The notes under the pieces are model-generated. The model had not been told where the DNA came from and searched no databases. It saw only the letters and a list, made by a program, of their open reading frames with translations. The translations under genes and the position numbers were made by a program. Of a stretch of DNA of 64,000 nucleotides, positions 1 through 8,170 are shown piece after piece. Each line of letters begins with the position of its first letter. Position 1 is the stretch's first letter. The stretch is from NCBI GenBank assembly GCA_033763695.1, contig JANRKB010000003.1, forward strand, positions 170,299 through 234,298. The letters are read 5' to 3'. Source of the DNA: JANRKB01 sp033763695 (GTDB taxonomy: Bacteria > Planctomycetota > Phycisphaerae > Phycisphaerales > UBA1924).

Positions 1-1
1 G

Positions 2-763
2 CAAGCCGTCGCACCGATCCGGCGGGGACGCTCGGGCGTGCGGGAATCAAAGCCCATCAAGCCTGTGCCCGATGCGATGGTCGATGCGGTCATACGCGTG
101 TGTCCTCCCGGGCTGGCCGGCATGATCGAGATTCAACGTCGGACCGGCATGCGCCCCGGCGAGATCGTGGTCATGCGTACCCGTGACCTCGACACAACCG
201 GCAAGCCCTGGACGTACCGACTCACGGAGCACAAAACCGCGATCCACGGAAAGGAACGCACCGTCTATCTCGGCCCGGCTTGCCAGAGGGTTCTCAAGCC
301 ACTGCTCAAACGCGACCTCGACGCGTACATCTTCTCACCTCGCGAAAACCTGACTTCGATGAACTTCGTCAAGCGGTTGAATCGCGTGACGCCGATGACA
401 CCTAGCCAGCGCGCACGGCGACCAAAGGCCTCACCTCGTCGAACCGCCGGCGACCGCTACACCACGCAGAGCTACGAGCGTGCCATCTGCTATGCGTGCG
501 ATCGGGCCTTCCCCCACCCGGTGCTGTCCCGAGTCCGGAAGTCCGAGCTCACGCCCGAGCAGCGGCAGGAGTTGGGCGACTGGCAGAAGGCCCACCGATG
601 GGCGCCCAACCGGTTGCGCCACAACGCGGCGACGTTCCTCCGCAAGGAGTTTGGAATCGAGGCGGCTCGGGTGGTGCTCGGGCACAGTTCGCCGCGAATC
701 ACCGAGATCTACGCGGAACAAGACCTCACTCGTGCTGCCGAGATCATGAGCCTGGTGGGCTAA
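2..763 (+). CDS. Tyrosine recombinase/integrase, catalytic domain (5' end outside window)
   Basis: The frame is open to the left edge of the window, so this is the C-terminal part of a longer integrase; the first in-window start (GTG at 38) is probably internal. The catalytic fold is recognisable: a TGMRPGE segment carries the first Arg, an HKT segment the likely Lys, then PNRLRHNAAT, then VLGHSS and the nucleophile in EIYAE. The usual first His of the HxxR box is Asn here (NRLR), a substitution I recall from related planctomycete integrases. The enzyme would cut and rejoin DNA at an att site to insert or excise the element. The 3' 333 bp lie antisense to the C-terminal extension of the next gene. 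Family assignment is firm; activity cannot be judged because the N-terminal DNA-binding arm is out of view. Confidence 0.88.
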   Translation, partial: QAVAPIRRGRSGVRESKPIKPVPDAMVDAVIRVCPPGLAGMIEIQRRTGMRPGEIVVMRTRDLDTTGKPWTYRLTEHKTAIHGKERTVYLGPACQRVLKPLLKRDLDAYIFSPRENLTSMNFVKRLNRVTPMTPSQRARRPKASPRRTAGDRYTTQSYERAICYACDRAFPHPVLSRVRKSELTPEQRQELGDWQKAHRWAPNRLRHNAATFLRKEFGIEAARVVLGHSSPRITEIYAEQDLTRAAEIMSLVG

Positions 764-1888
764 AGCTCGCGCTGGCACGCGATGCCTTCCATACTGGTCG
801 CTTGCGCCAAGACCTCGAAGTACGGCGCGGGCGGATTCTTCGTTGGCCTGGGTTCCGAAGTGCCAGCACCTTCGCCGCGCAAGGCTGGCAAAGAGCGCGC
901 ACGGCCGGGTCGACACGTTGAGAGCGTGCGCGATCGTGGTGAAGAACTGAAGCCGCTCTGCTTCGCTGCTACCGATGAGTCCGCGACGCTGCACATCGGC
1001 GAGTAGCACTACGGACCGTTGCGGCTGCTCCAGATCCGCAAGCGTCACGTTCCCCAGGCTCGGATGAAAGCCAGGGGCGCGGTTCTGGTTGCCAGATCCC
1101 CGAGAGGGGAGGTTCTTGTTCTTCTTTGGAGGTGGCATCTCCGGCACGATCTGGGCTGAACGGGGTGGCGATTCGAGCACGGGCTCCTGCGGCATCAACC
1201 AGTCTGGGTTGAATAGGAAACTCGATCCGAAGCGCTGACGGTGCCAGCTTGGCGACTCTGAGACAACCAGCCAACCAACCCGCGCCAGTTCGCGCCGTCC
1301 CGCCTTTGCCGTCCTGTCATCCATCCCAAAGGCTGACGCGATCCACGCCGCGCTACATGTCCCGCCGATGTGGACGATGCCGCGTTTGAAGTACGAACCG
1401 CGGAGCAGGTGCGCGATGCTGACCGCGATGTCCGAAGCTGTGCCGTGCCGTGCGAGATGCCGGAGCAGGCGCCGCGGTACAGGAACTGGTCTGTCGGCGA
1501 TCTCTGAATACGGTTGGAGCGGCGTCGGCATCAGCGTCCCCGTGCGGCCGAACAACTGCTCGGGTGGTACTCCCGCGTTGGACAGTCGCTTCAGGCCCGC
1601 CCGAATCTTCCTGGGACAACTGCCAAGGGTCAGTTCTTGCAGACGGTTGCAATCCGGCTGCGTCGGGGCAATGACCGGTCCATTCGGCGACCCGCGAGCC
1701 CGACGAATAGATTCCACACGCTGGTGATGCGCCTCGGCCCAAGCGAAAGCAATCCGTACATCCAAGAGTCTGACGTGGCCGACCCGATAAGCCTGCCAGA
1801 GTGCCAGCAGTGCATGGCTGCGGAGCAGGGTGAATCCCCCCGCGAGTGTTTGAGTCGTGAGACTCGGGCGTACCCATTTATGGACCAT
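431..1888 (-). CDS. Winged-helix replication-initiator-like protein, C-terminus probably run-through
   Basis: The ATG at 1888 is preceded by GAGGGAG with suitable spacing. The 485-residue product has a basic N-terminal half and a winged-helix-like segment at roughly residues 180-210 (FGMDDRTAKAGRRELARVGW), as in plasmid replication initiators and replication-associated regulators. It is divergent from parA across a palindrome-bearing intergenic region, the usual layout of a plasmid rep/par locus. Residues from about 376 on are encoded antisense to the integrase and look like low-complexity shadow translation, so the natural protein probably ended near position 770 and lost its stop by rearrangement or frameshift. 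A Rep role is inference from fold and position; it could be another DNA-binding element protein. Confidence 0.6.
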   Translation of the reverse strand: MVHKWVRPSLTTQTLAGGFTLLRSHALLALWQAYRVGHVRLLDVRIAFAWAEAHHQRVESIRRARGSPNGPVIAPTQPDCNRLQELTLGSCPRKIRAGLKRLSNAGVPPEQLFGRTGTLMPTPLQPYSEIADRPVPVPRRLLRHLARHGTASDIAVSIAHLLRGSYFKRGIVHIGGTCSAAWIASAFGMDDRTAKAGRRELARVGWLVVSESPSWHRQRFGSSFLFNPDWLMPQEPVLESPPRSAQIVPEMPPPKKNKNLPSRGSGNQNRAPGFHPSLGNVTLADLEQPQRSVVLLADVQRRGLIGSSEAERLQFFTTIAHALNVSTRPCALFASLARRRCWHFGTQANEESARAVLRGLGASDQYGRHRVPARALAHQAHDLGSTSEVLFRVDLGDSRRTVPEHHPSRLDSKLLAEERRRVVAQPVGRPSVGLLPVAQLLPLLGRELGLPDSGQHRVGEGPIARIADGTLVALRGVAVAGGSTR

Positions 1889-2196
1889 CGTTCATCTCCC
1901 TCGTAGGCGAATCGGGAGTGAGCTGGTCGCACACGGGGTCTTGACTGATAGGCCATGATCGGGCTACACCGGGCGTGTTCTCTTGCTCGCCGGTTGTCGT
2001 CGACTTGTCGTGAGCTCGGGCCGACCAGTTCCTGCTGTTCGGCCCACCTCCTTTTCACTCCCTCGGTCTGCCCGGAGTAGGACGTTCGGGTTGCACCGAA
2101 CGATTCGCCAACTCCCCTGACGGACCATCTCGATGCCTCTACCCCAGAGCGGGATGTCCGGCAAGGGTCAATCGAGCGCCATTGGCAAAGGTGTCC

Positions 2197-2229
2197 GACA
2201 AGTTGTCCATGCCTTGGATGACGGACAAC
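2197..2229. promoter_or_regulatory. Palindrome cluster upstream of parA (possible partition or Rep-binding site)
   Basis: Between the divergent rep-like gene and parA there is a short palindrome GACAAGTTGTC (2197-2207), overlapping the left arm of a 7-bp inverted repeat, GTTGTCC (2202-2208) and GGACAAC (2223-2229). A related GTCCGGCA word occurs about 40 bp upstream. The rest of the 660-bp gap from 1889 to 2550 shows no convincing gene. The position fits an operator, parS-like centromere or origin element, but this is inference. Confidence 0.35.
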
Positions 2230-2550
2230 CGCGACACTCCGCCGAATCAAACCACGTTTGAACCCGCGCCACGAAGCAGGAACGGCGAAATCAGCTCTTA
2301 GCGCAACCACCACAGCACACACGACTGAGGTGAGCCGTCAAGCAGAAAAGGCGCGAAGCAAACAGCTACGCCGGCCAGACCAGGCGACGCCGAAGGAATC
2401 TGTTCGGAGCGATTCCGTAAGCCCTTGGCAGGCCGCCATACCTGTGATAGCGATGGAGCATGCACCTGCCGTCAAGACGGCGGACCTTCGGGATGACCCG
2501 GGGGCCGGACCGGGCGAGGCGTGGCGGGCGGCATGGTCGGGGGATGTTCG

Positions 2551-3471
2551 ATGAGCGGAAGAGTGTCAAAGAAAGCCAAGCTGGGGGTGTGCCTGGCTTG
2601 CGGAAATCAGAAAGGCGGCGTGGGTAAGTCCACAGTCGCGGTGCATCTGGCAGCGGCGTTGGGGTTGGAGGGGTACCAGTGTCTGGTTGTGGACCTCGAC
2701 CCTGCCGCGGGAGCGACCCGGCATCTGGGTGTGCCCGAAGCATCGTTCGCCGGGACATTGGAGCTGCTGACGACCGATGAGCACCTTGCGGCACTGGTCA
2801 TCGAGCAGGACATGCCACGCAACGTTCACCTGGTCCCGGCCCGGGGACAGCTTGCCGAGCTTGACTCGTTGCTCTCCAAGTTCGTGGACAGGACGCGGAT
2901 TCTGGACCGGATGCTCTCGCACGCACGCGAGTGCTACGACTTCATCATCTTCGATACCAGTCCTTCCGCAGGGGCGACCACGACCATCGCGGCGTATGCC
3001 GCGTGCGAGTGGTTCTTGCTGACTGCGTTCCCGCACCCGCTCTCGTTCGCGGGGCTCGCCGAAGCGTGCCGCGACATCCGGGATGTGCGGCAGTACCGCA
3101 ACCCCGACCTAGAGGTTCTCGGCGTCGTCTTCAACAACGTCGACCCGCGAGCGAGGCTGCTGCGGATTGACCTGGAGTCGCTGGTCGAAGAGCTGTTGCC
3201 TGGGCGACGCTTCAAGACGACCATCTCGCAGGCGGTCATCCTGCCGCACTTGTCGGGGATGGGAAGGACGCTGTTCCAAGAGGACAACTGGCAGCGACTG
3301 GTTCCGGCCCGTCAGTACCACCGACTGGCGACGGAGGTGTTGCATCGAGTGCTGAACCGGGACGAGTTCATCCATAGAAGACTCGACGAGTTGGCGGAAG
3401 GGGACGACGGCCAAGTGGTGCGGCTGAAGGACAACGTCGTTTCACTTCGAACGGAGGTGAAGCATGGCTAA
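2551..3471 (+). CDS. parA: ParA-family partition ATPase
   Basis: Deviant Walker A ATPase of the ParA/MinD superfamily. Visible motifs are KGGVGKST near residue 20, VDLDPAAGAT about 30 residues later (Walker A'), and FDTSPSAG (Walker B). The ATG at 2551 follows GGGGATG-rich sequence and is preferred over a GTG 30 bases upstream. ParA proteins bind non-specific DNA in the ATP state and, with a partner protein on a centromere, separate plasmid or chromosome copies. The 306-residue length is normal. The stop overlaps the start of the next gene by 8 nt, so the two are probably translationally coupled. A ParB-like gene exists only 22 kb away, so the immediate downstream protein is the likelier partner. 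Confidence 0.93.
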   Translation: MSGRVSKKAKLGVCLACGNQKGGVGKSTVAVHLAAALGLEGYQCLVVDLDPAAGATRHLGVPEASFAGTLELLTTDEHLAALVIEQDMPRNVHLVPARGQLAELDSLLSKFVDRTRILDRMLSHARECYDFIIFDTSPSAGATTTIAAYAACEWFLLTAFPHPLSFAGLAEACRDIRDVRQYRNPDLEVLGVVFNNVDPRARLLRIDLESLVEELLPGRRFKTTISQAVILPHLSGMGRTLFQEDNWQRLVPARQYHRLATEVLHRVLNRDEFIHRRLDELAEGDDGQVVRLKDNVVSLRTEVKHG

Positions 3472-3976
3472 AGAAATCAAACCCGACCACATGAGCGGTG
3501 CGGCAAGGTTCCTCGGGGCGGGACAATCGACCGAGCATGTCGAGTTCCGTGGGTTGACGGGCCGCATCGATGCGAATCGAATCGCGGAGTTGCGTCCGCC
3601 TGGCACGAGACCCGCGGTGCATGTTCCACGCCCGCTGGAAAAAGTGAAGCGGGAGTTCGTGCTGACGCGGGAAACCGATGCGGTCATCAGCGAGGTCGTC
3701 ACGCTCCTGCGTGAGACGACCTCGGCCAGACTCTCTAGCAGTCATGTGCTGCGGGGCCTGGCACGTCTACTCATGCGGCGGCTGCCCGCACTCAAGAATG
3801 CGGCAATCGCGAGCGGCCTGCGTCGCCTTCCCTCCACCAGTCCCGAGCAACTTGGTGCTCGCGTTGACTTTGAGCAGTTCCTCGCCGGCGTCTTCGAGCT
3901 CGGCCTCAGCACTCCACCCGCCGTGGCTCCTCGCCAGATTCCACCAGAATCCGCTGACAAAGAACCTGCATCGTGA
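3464..3976 (+). CDS. Small ParA-partner-like protein
   Basis: A 170-residue protein whose ATG lies inside the end of parA (ATGGCTAA overlap). I do not recognise a named family. Residues about 55-120 are predicted helical and basic (ETDAVISEVVTLLRETTSARL, then HVLRGLARLLMRR), the sort of segment seen in ribbon-helix-helix or small centromere-binding partners of type Ib ParA proteins. The overlap and order suggest it is the centromere-binding adaptor or a regulator of the par operon. It is the last gene before the 1.6 kb non-coding hairpin-rich region. Confidence 0.6.
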   Translation: MAKEIKPDHMSGAARFLGAGQSTEHVEFRGLTGRIDANRIAELRPPGTRPAVHVPRPLEKVKREFVLTRETDAVISEVVTLLRETTSARLSSSHVLRGLARLLMRRLPALKNAAIASGLRRLPSTSPEQLGARVDFEQFLAGVFELGLSTPPAVAPRQIPPESADKEPAS

Positions 3977-4004
3977 TAGTGAAGTTGTGGCGGTCGAACA
4001 GTGT

Positions 4005-4033
4005 TTGACACTTTTCGACTGCCACGATTTTCT
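4005..4033 (+). promoter_or_regulatory. Possible sigma70-type promoter for the structured-RNA locus
   Basis: A perfect TTGACA (4005-4010) is followed after 17 bases by TTTTCT (4028-4033), a poor match to TATAAT. It sits about 50 bases before the first strong hairpin of the locus at 4084. The -35 is good and the -10 weak, so this is only suggestive. Confidence 0.25.
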
Positions 4034-4083
4034 GTCCGGGGTGCTACCAACACCGCACGGACACCATCGAGATGGGATGCGAG

Positions 4084-5575
4084 ACCTGTCAAGCCGGGCA
4101 ATACCAGCCCGGTGCAAGGATGCGGCCTGACCACCCGCAACGCTCATCCGAGCGGAACTCGCATGCCCGTAGAGCGCGGTGCATGGAGACATGCAAGCTG
4201 CGTTCGAGAAGGGCTGTCTGGAGTAATACCGCAAATAGTGCGGAGCAATCCCAGGCTTCTACTTCATGGTTTTTGCCGGAGGATTCCGGGCGACGAGGGC
4301 ATACCCGCCGGGAGACGCACGAGCGTCGAACGACGGGCTGTCCGTCATGAATGGGTGAGGCCTGGCACACGCCGGGCGTAATCCCTCCAAGGGGGCTGCG
4401 TGCAGCTTCGGGGGCTGTCGCGGCGAAAGCCGCTATTGCCCCAGCAACCTTGGCCAGCGTCGGGAGCACGCGTGCGGTGACGCACGGGTCCGGGGAGATG
4501 ACACTCCTCGGCGATTCCGGGAAAGCCGGAACGGTGAACAGCTCAACGATGAGAGGCCCGAAAGGGCTTGCTGGTAAGACCTGAACAAGACGGTGCCGAA
4601 CGGCGAAAGCTCTATCACGGTCCGTACCCGCCAGCTTCTGGTTTCTGGGCGGGGAAAACCGGGGACATCACCCGGTGAACACATATTCGCGGAAGCGAGT
4701 GTGTGCGTGAGCGTGCCAAGGGGAAGTTCCCCTGTAGCGACGTGAGGTTCAGGATGATGTGACGGACGAACTCGGGACGGTCATGCGTGGCCGGGATGGT
4801 TCCCGGTGCCTGGAAGAGTCATCCAGGTGATTCAAAAACGCGTGACCCGGAGAGTACGGCGAGTACAAGCAGACGAACGGCGCAGGCCGTGAGTCCGGCC
4901 GATGCTGGGCAAGGCAGTCCAGCAACGGCTCGTGGTCCGCGGGTGGTACCGCGGACATTGAACCGGCGAATGCCGGTTCATCACGAGGAGGAAAGCCGTG
5001 ACGGGCGAACCACTTTCATCATGTGGCTCGTCTCGATGGTGTCGTGACCTGCTGCAAGGCCGGGATGCCCGGGTGGCTTGCCATCCGGGTGTCCCGCCTT
5101 CGGGAGGTCGTTCTGTGATTCGGTCGTGCCGATGGCTGCTGCAATGGTGACTGGTACTCACGCATGCTGCAGCACGATGGCACCAAGGACAAGGCGGCAC
5201 GCTCGTGCCGGAAGGGTTTGAAAGGAGGTTTTGGAAAGGTTGGAGCGGGCCGGGCCGGTGAAGTGGCGCCTGCACGCTATGGATTGGAGGCAGTCAACTG
5301 GGAAACCAGTGTGTGACTGCGGACGTGAGTGGGTACGGATGAAGTGGGCAGTCGCGTCGCTCGACGCTGTCAGCACCGTGCCGGCCCGCAATGGTTCGAG
5401 TAGAGCGAAGGTGAGCCGGGCCGCCTGTGCACACAGCACAAAGGCCCGGCACTTTGAAGAAGCAATAGGTGCGGCCATCGGCCGCACGTCTCCGCGATAA
5501 CACTGCGAACCGGCATAGCCGGTGAGTCCACGCGCCGCGATGAAGGGCTCCGGTCCCTACCCGGAGCCCCGAGCC
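4084..5575 (+). ncRNA. Candidate large structured non-coding RNA (~1.5 kb), family unknown
   Basis: No reading frame here looks like protein, but perfect hairpins follow each other along the whole stretch, many capped by GNRA-type loops on the plus strand. Examples: 4094-4112; 4180-4195 (GAGA loop); 4229-4243; 4314-4327; 4411-4442 (outer 5 bp plus inner GCGGC-GAAA-GCCGC); 4471-4486 (6 bp, GTGA loop); 4515-4531; 4556-4567 (GAAA loop); 4687-4698 (GGAA loop); 4791-4806; 4809-4827; 4903-4924; 4935-4956 (8 bp); 4959-4980 (9 bp); 5068-5089 (10 bp with a G-T pair); 5290-5320 (7-bp outer stem plus ACTGG-GAAA-CCAGT); 5469-5487 (8 bp); 5509-5523; 5545-5569 (9 bp). Plus-strand GNRA loops argue for plus-strand RNA. 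Density, size and location in a mobile element recall giant ornate RNAs such as GOLLD, ROOL or HEARO, but I cannot match it to one. AGGAGG-like words at 4986 and 5223 lie within it without a convincing ORF. Exact ends are estimates. Confidence 0.62.
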
Positions 5576-5580
5576 TGAGT

Positions 5581-6150
5581 TCAGGCGTGGCCGTCGAACA
5601 CATGGAAGGCATGTTTATGGCGGATGATGAGCACGTCCCCCGAAAGTTCGAGCTCGCTAGCGACCACCTCCCAGTCGATGGCCCATCGGACCACGCTCGG
5701 CAACGCTTCGAGCTCTTTGCTGTAGCAGTCCTCAAACAACTCGCTAGCGTAGTCCGCGGGAGAGTTGTACGGTCCGCTGTGGCACTCTTGAAGAAGCTGA
5801 ATCGCTCTATCGATTTCGTCGTCGCAGTGATGCAGTACTTCGCTGAAGAGTTCGCCGTGGGTGCCGATGGCGACCGCGACCCTCGAAATGGTTTCGAGGT
5901 CTTCAAACTCGCTGGGCCTCCAGCGTCCAAATCCTTCGTAGTCGTGAATCGCCCAGTCCTCGGCGACTTCTTCTTTGGACTCTGCGAGCATTTCGTCGAT
6001 CGCCCGCTGAAGTCGTTCGGGCGGCTGGTTGGCCTCAATCCAGCGGCCAACCAGTCGGTTGGCGTTGTAGTCGGCCAGCGAGGCCACGTAGATTCTGGGG
6101 ATGATGCGCCCTTGCTCAATTCGTGGGCCCGTCATGTGTGTGTCGCTCAT
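5581..6150 (-). CDS. ardA: ArdA-family antirestriction protein
   Basis: The 189-residue product carries the ArdA signature: RIYVASLADYNANRLVGRWI near the N-terminus, then IHDYEGFG about 60 residues in, an acidic body, and the C-terminal helix region ending in HAFHVFDG. ArdA proteins mimic the shape and charge of about 42 bp of B-form DNA and block type I restriction-modification enzymes, letting incoming DNA escape cleavage. The ATG at 6150 has AGAGGAGC directly upstream; the longer frame to 6282 lacks such a site. It begins right beyond the structured-RNA locus and is followed upstream on the same strand by a small plasmid-type gene. The same island encodes a type I system at 30.7-37.1 kb. 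Confidence 0.9.
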   Translation of the reverse strand: MSDTHMTGPRIEQGRIIPRIYVASLADYNANRLVGRWIEANQPPERLQRAIDEMLAESKEEVAEDWAIHDYEGFGRWRPSEFEDLETISRVAVAIGTHGELFSEVLHHCDDEIDRAIQLLQECHSGPYNSPADYASELFEDCYSKELEALPSVVRWAIDWEVVASELELSGDVLIIRHKHAFHVFDGHA

Positions 6151-6297
6151 GCTCCTCTCAGTTGGATGCGGGGTCCGCGACACATACCGAACCGAATTGC
6201 TCGGGCCGTGCCGCGGAACTTCGTTGTCCCGCATAGTGCGAACATCGCACGATGATGGCAGGATGTCAAGACATCCCGCCATCGAAGCGGCTATCCG

Positions 6298-6627
6298 CTA
6301 GTACTCGCACGGCAGCAGAACGGTCGTGCTTGAGCGGTCGGCCTCGGTGACAATCCAGAACGTCACTCCGCTTCGCGTGTTGTAGCTGGACAGAATCCGC
6401 GTCTCGTCTGTGAGTGCTGCGTCGTTGAGCAGCCAATCGTCCTCCCCGACGTTGCCCCAGTCGCCCGTCTGGTGGAGCATCAAGGCTTCGAGCATCTCCA
6501 TCCGGGCAAGCGGCTGTGCTCCCGGAGTCAGAAACACCTGACCGATGCTCAACGGGAGCGTGCGGAAGGCCCTCTCGTTGAGCCTGTTATTCCTGTAGCC
6601 ATTGCGTTCTGTGGTTTCGTGTGCCAT
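6298..6627 (-). CDS. Small conserved plasmid-associated protein
   Basis: A 109-residue protein of a family I recall from plasmids and ICEs, with conserved features GQVFLTPGA, ALMLHQTGDWG, DDWLLNDAAL, TRILSSYNT and the C-terminal EADRSSTTVLLPCEY. Its molecular function is unknown to me. The ATG at 6627 (MAHETT) is chosen because AAAGGG ends 6 bases upstream; an in-frame ATG two codons earlier abuts the Shine-Dalgarno. It is transcribed toward ardA, with about 150 bases between them, and probably belongs to the same establishment module. Confidence 0.7.
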   Translation of the reverse strand: MAHETTERNGYRNNRLNERAFRTLPLSIGQVFLTPGAQPLARMEMLEALMLHQTGDWGNVGEDDWLLNDAALTDETRILSSYNTRSGVTFWIVTEADRSSTTVLLPCEY

Positions 6628-6669
6628 ATTCATCCCTTTATGTTGACTCCGCCCCGTCCCCTGCCCCAC

Positions 6670-7155
6670 ATGGGCTTTGGACCGGCGGCGGAGAGTTCGT
6701 TCGCAAATTCCACGAACACGAAGCCGCCGTTCCAGAGCCCATTGCCATCGGCAATAGAGACAATTCTCGGGCCGACAGGGCCGGTTCAGCTTGGCTGCTT
6801 GGCTGTTCTGGCATTCCGCCGCCGCACCACCTCGACTTCCGCTGCGGCGAGCCGGGAGTAGTGCAGGTGACCTGACAGACTGGCCTCTGCTTCAAACCCG
6901 CTGCTGTAGATTCGTTGCACGGGCCAGCCTGGCACAAGCCTGTCGAGCGGCTCGGAGCTGGCGGCAGCCTTCCTTTGTCTCAGCCTGCTTGCGCCGGTTC
7001 ATCCGCTGTGCGACATTGAAGCTGCCTGGCGGTCGGCGGGATGTCAAGAGTTCCCGAGTGCCGGACGTCGGGCTAACCACTTCTCGGGAAGGCGGCACTC
7101 TTGCGTGTGAAGCACTTCCGATTCTCATGCGGATACGTGGCCGGGGGGTTGTCGT
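6670..7155. other. Intergenic region with an 8-bp inverted repeat
   Basis: About 490 bases between the divergent genes at 6627 (minus) and 7156 (plus). No convincing gene is seen. It holds a perfect inverted repeat TTCCCGAG (7051-7058) and CTCGGGAA (7083-7090), nested in partly complementary AAGAG/CTCTT flanks, 65 bases before the downstream gene. This could be an operator or leader hairpin. Confidence 0.3.
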
Positions 7156-8151
7156 ATGGCTCACGAGGTTCGCACGCTTCGATACCGCTGCGTCGCGGCA
7201 AGTGTCGAAGGACTCATCCAACAGGTTGCGGTGAGCTACATCCGCACCGGACACTTCTTCTACGTATCCGGACGGCTCGGCCCCGATACCGACGCCGCGG
7301 CGGTCGACGCCAAGCTCATCAACAAGTATGGGGTGGATGTCTCCCGATGGACACGGGCGCTGCGGAAGCAACGCGGCGAGGCAAACCTCCAGTACATCCG
7401 GTACGGCCGGTTCTTCCTGCTCCTTGCAACGCACGGTGTCAGTCTGTTCTTCGAACTGGAGGGCGAGCAGGTGCACGACTGCCGACGCATGCCCATCAAG
7501 TTCGCGGGCTACTCGTTGAGTTACCGTGGCGGGCACCCGCACGTACGCATTGATATGGAGACATACCTCGGATTCAAGGCGGCGATGGTGCAAGCGGGCC
7601 TGGCACTCGATAGGGCAGGGATGGAAGAGCTCTTCGCGATGCCGCGGTTTGTGCCGTATGCACCGGTGCGGCGGCAACTCTGGAATGTGTGGCGGGAAGT
7701 CAACCGGGCACGCACGGCGGCCGGTTTAGATCCGCTCCGAGAGGAATGCCTGAATCTGCGTCGCAGAATTGTTCGGCCGTTCGGAGAACTCCGCGGTGTC
7801 AGGGCAATTGTGAACGAGCAGATGAGTGTGGAGGGAGACGCGATGATTGATGAGCCAAGCGATGGACTGAGTTGGGATGGCCTATGTGGACCGAACACAG
7901 ATGCGTTCGAGAGAGCCGCGTCGCCGCCAGGCAGTGTTCGGCCGCACGAAGGAGTCATCGGTGAAGCGAGACCGGTCTCTCGCGGCGTGAGCACGAGTGA
8001 ACCAGCGACGGTATTCCCGGTTGGTTGGGGTGATGGCGTCGGTGACGATGACCGCACCCTCCATCCACCAAGCGTTCCGCCGGGAATCGGTCGGCCTGGT
8101 GGCGGCCCCAAAGGGCCCGTGAAGGGAAGTGGTCGAGAGCCCGGCCGATAG
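7156..8151 (+). CDS. Conserved hypothetical protein of planctomycete mobile elements
   Basis: A 331-residue protein of a type I recall from planctomycete accessory elements, with no assigned function. Recognisable blocks are the N-terminal MAHEVRTLRYRCV, HFFYVSGRLG, IRYGRFFLLLATHGVSLFF, GYSLSYRGGHPHVRID, and FVPYAPVRRQLWNVWREVNRARTAAG ending near residue 195. After about residue 215 the sequence becomes low-complexity and may be variable. A G-rich tract (GGGGGG) lies 8 bases before the ATG. It converges with the recombinase gene at 8171 with only 19 bases between. The basic, arginine-rich character fits a nucleic-acid-associated role, but this is inference. Confidence 0.65.
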   Translation: MAHEVRTLRYRCVAASVEGLIQQVAVSYIRTGHFFYVSGRLGPDTDAAAVDAKLINKYGVDVSRWTRALRKQRGEANLQYIRYGRFFLLLATHGVSLFFELEGEQVHDCRRMPIKFAGYSLSYRGGHPHVRIDMETYLGFKAAMVQAGLALDRAGMEELFAMPRFVPYAPVRRQLWNVWREVNRARTAAGLDPLREECLNLRRRIVRPFGELRGVRAIVNEQMSVEGDAMIDEPSDGLSWDGLCGPNTDAFERAASPPGSVRPHEGVIGEARPVSRGVSTSEPATVFPVGWGDGVGDDDRTLHPPSVPPGIGRPGGGPKGPVKGSGREPGR

Positions 8152-8170
8152 TTGGCCCGGAGGAGCCTTT

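Noticed and set aside
2258..2554. 98-residue frame ending inside the parA start
   Set aside because: No Shine-Dalgarno, weak start codon and low-complexity composition.
4998..5150. GTG-started 50-codon ORF with AGGAGG inside the structured region
   Set aside because: The codon pattern is not protein-like and the frame overlaps strong hairpins; more likely a chance Shine-Dalgarno in the RNA.
4084..5575. ORF-less group II intron
   Set aside because: No domain V hairpin (AGC triad, 2-base bulge, GNRA) followed by an AY end could be found, and the region is too long with too many independent stems.
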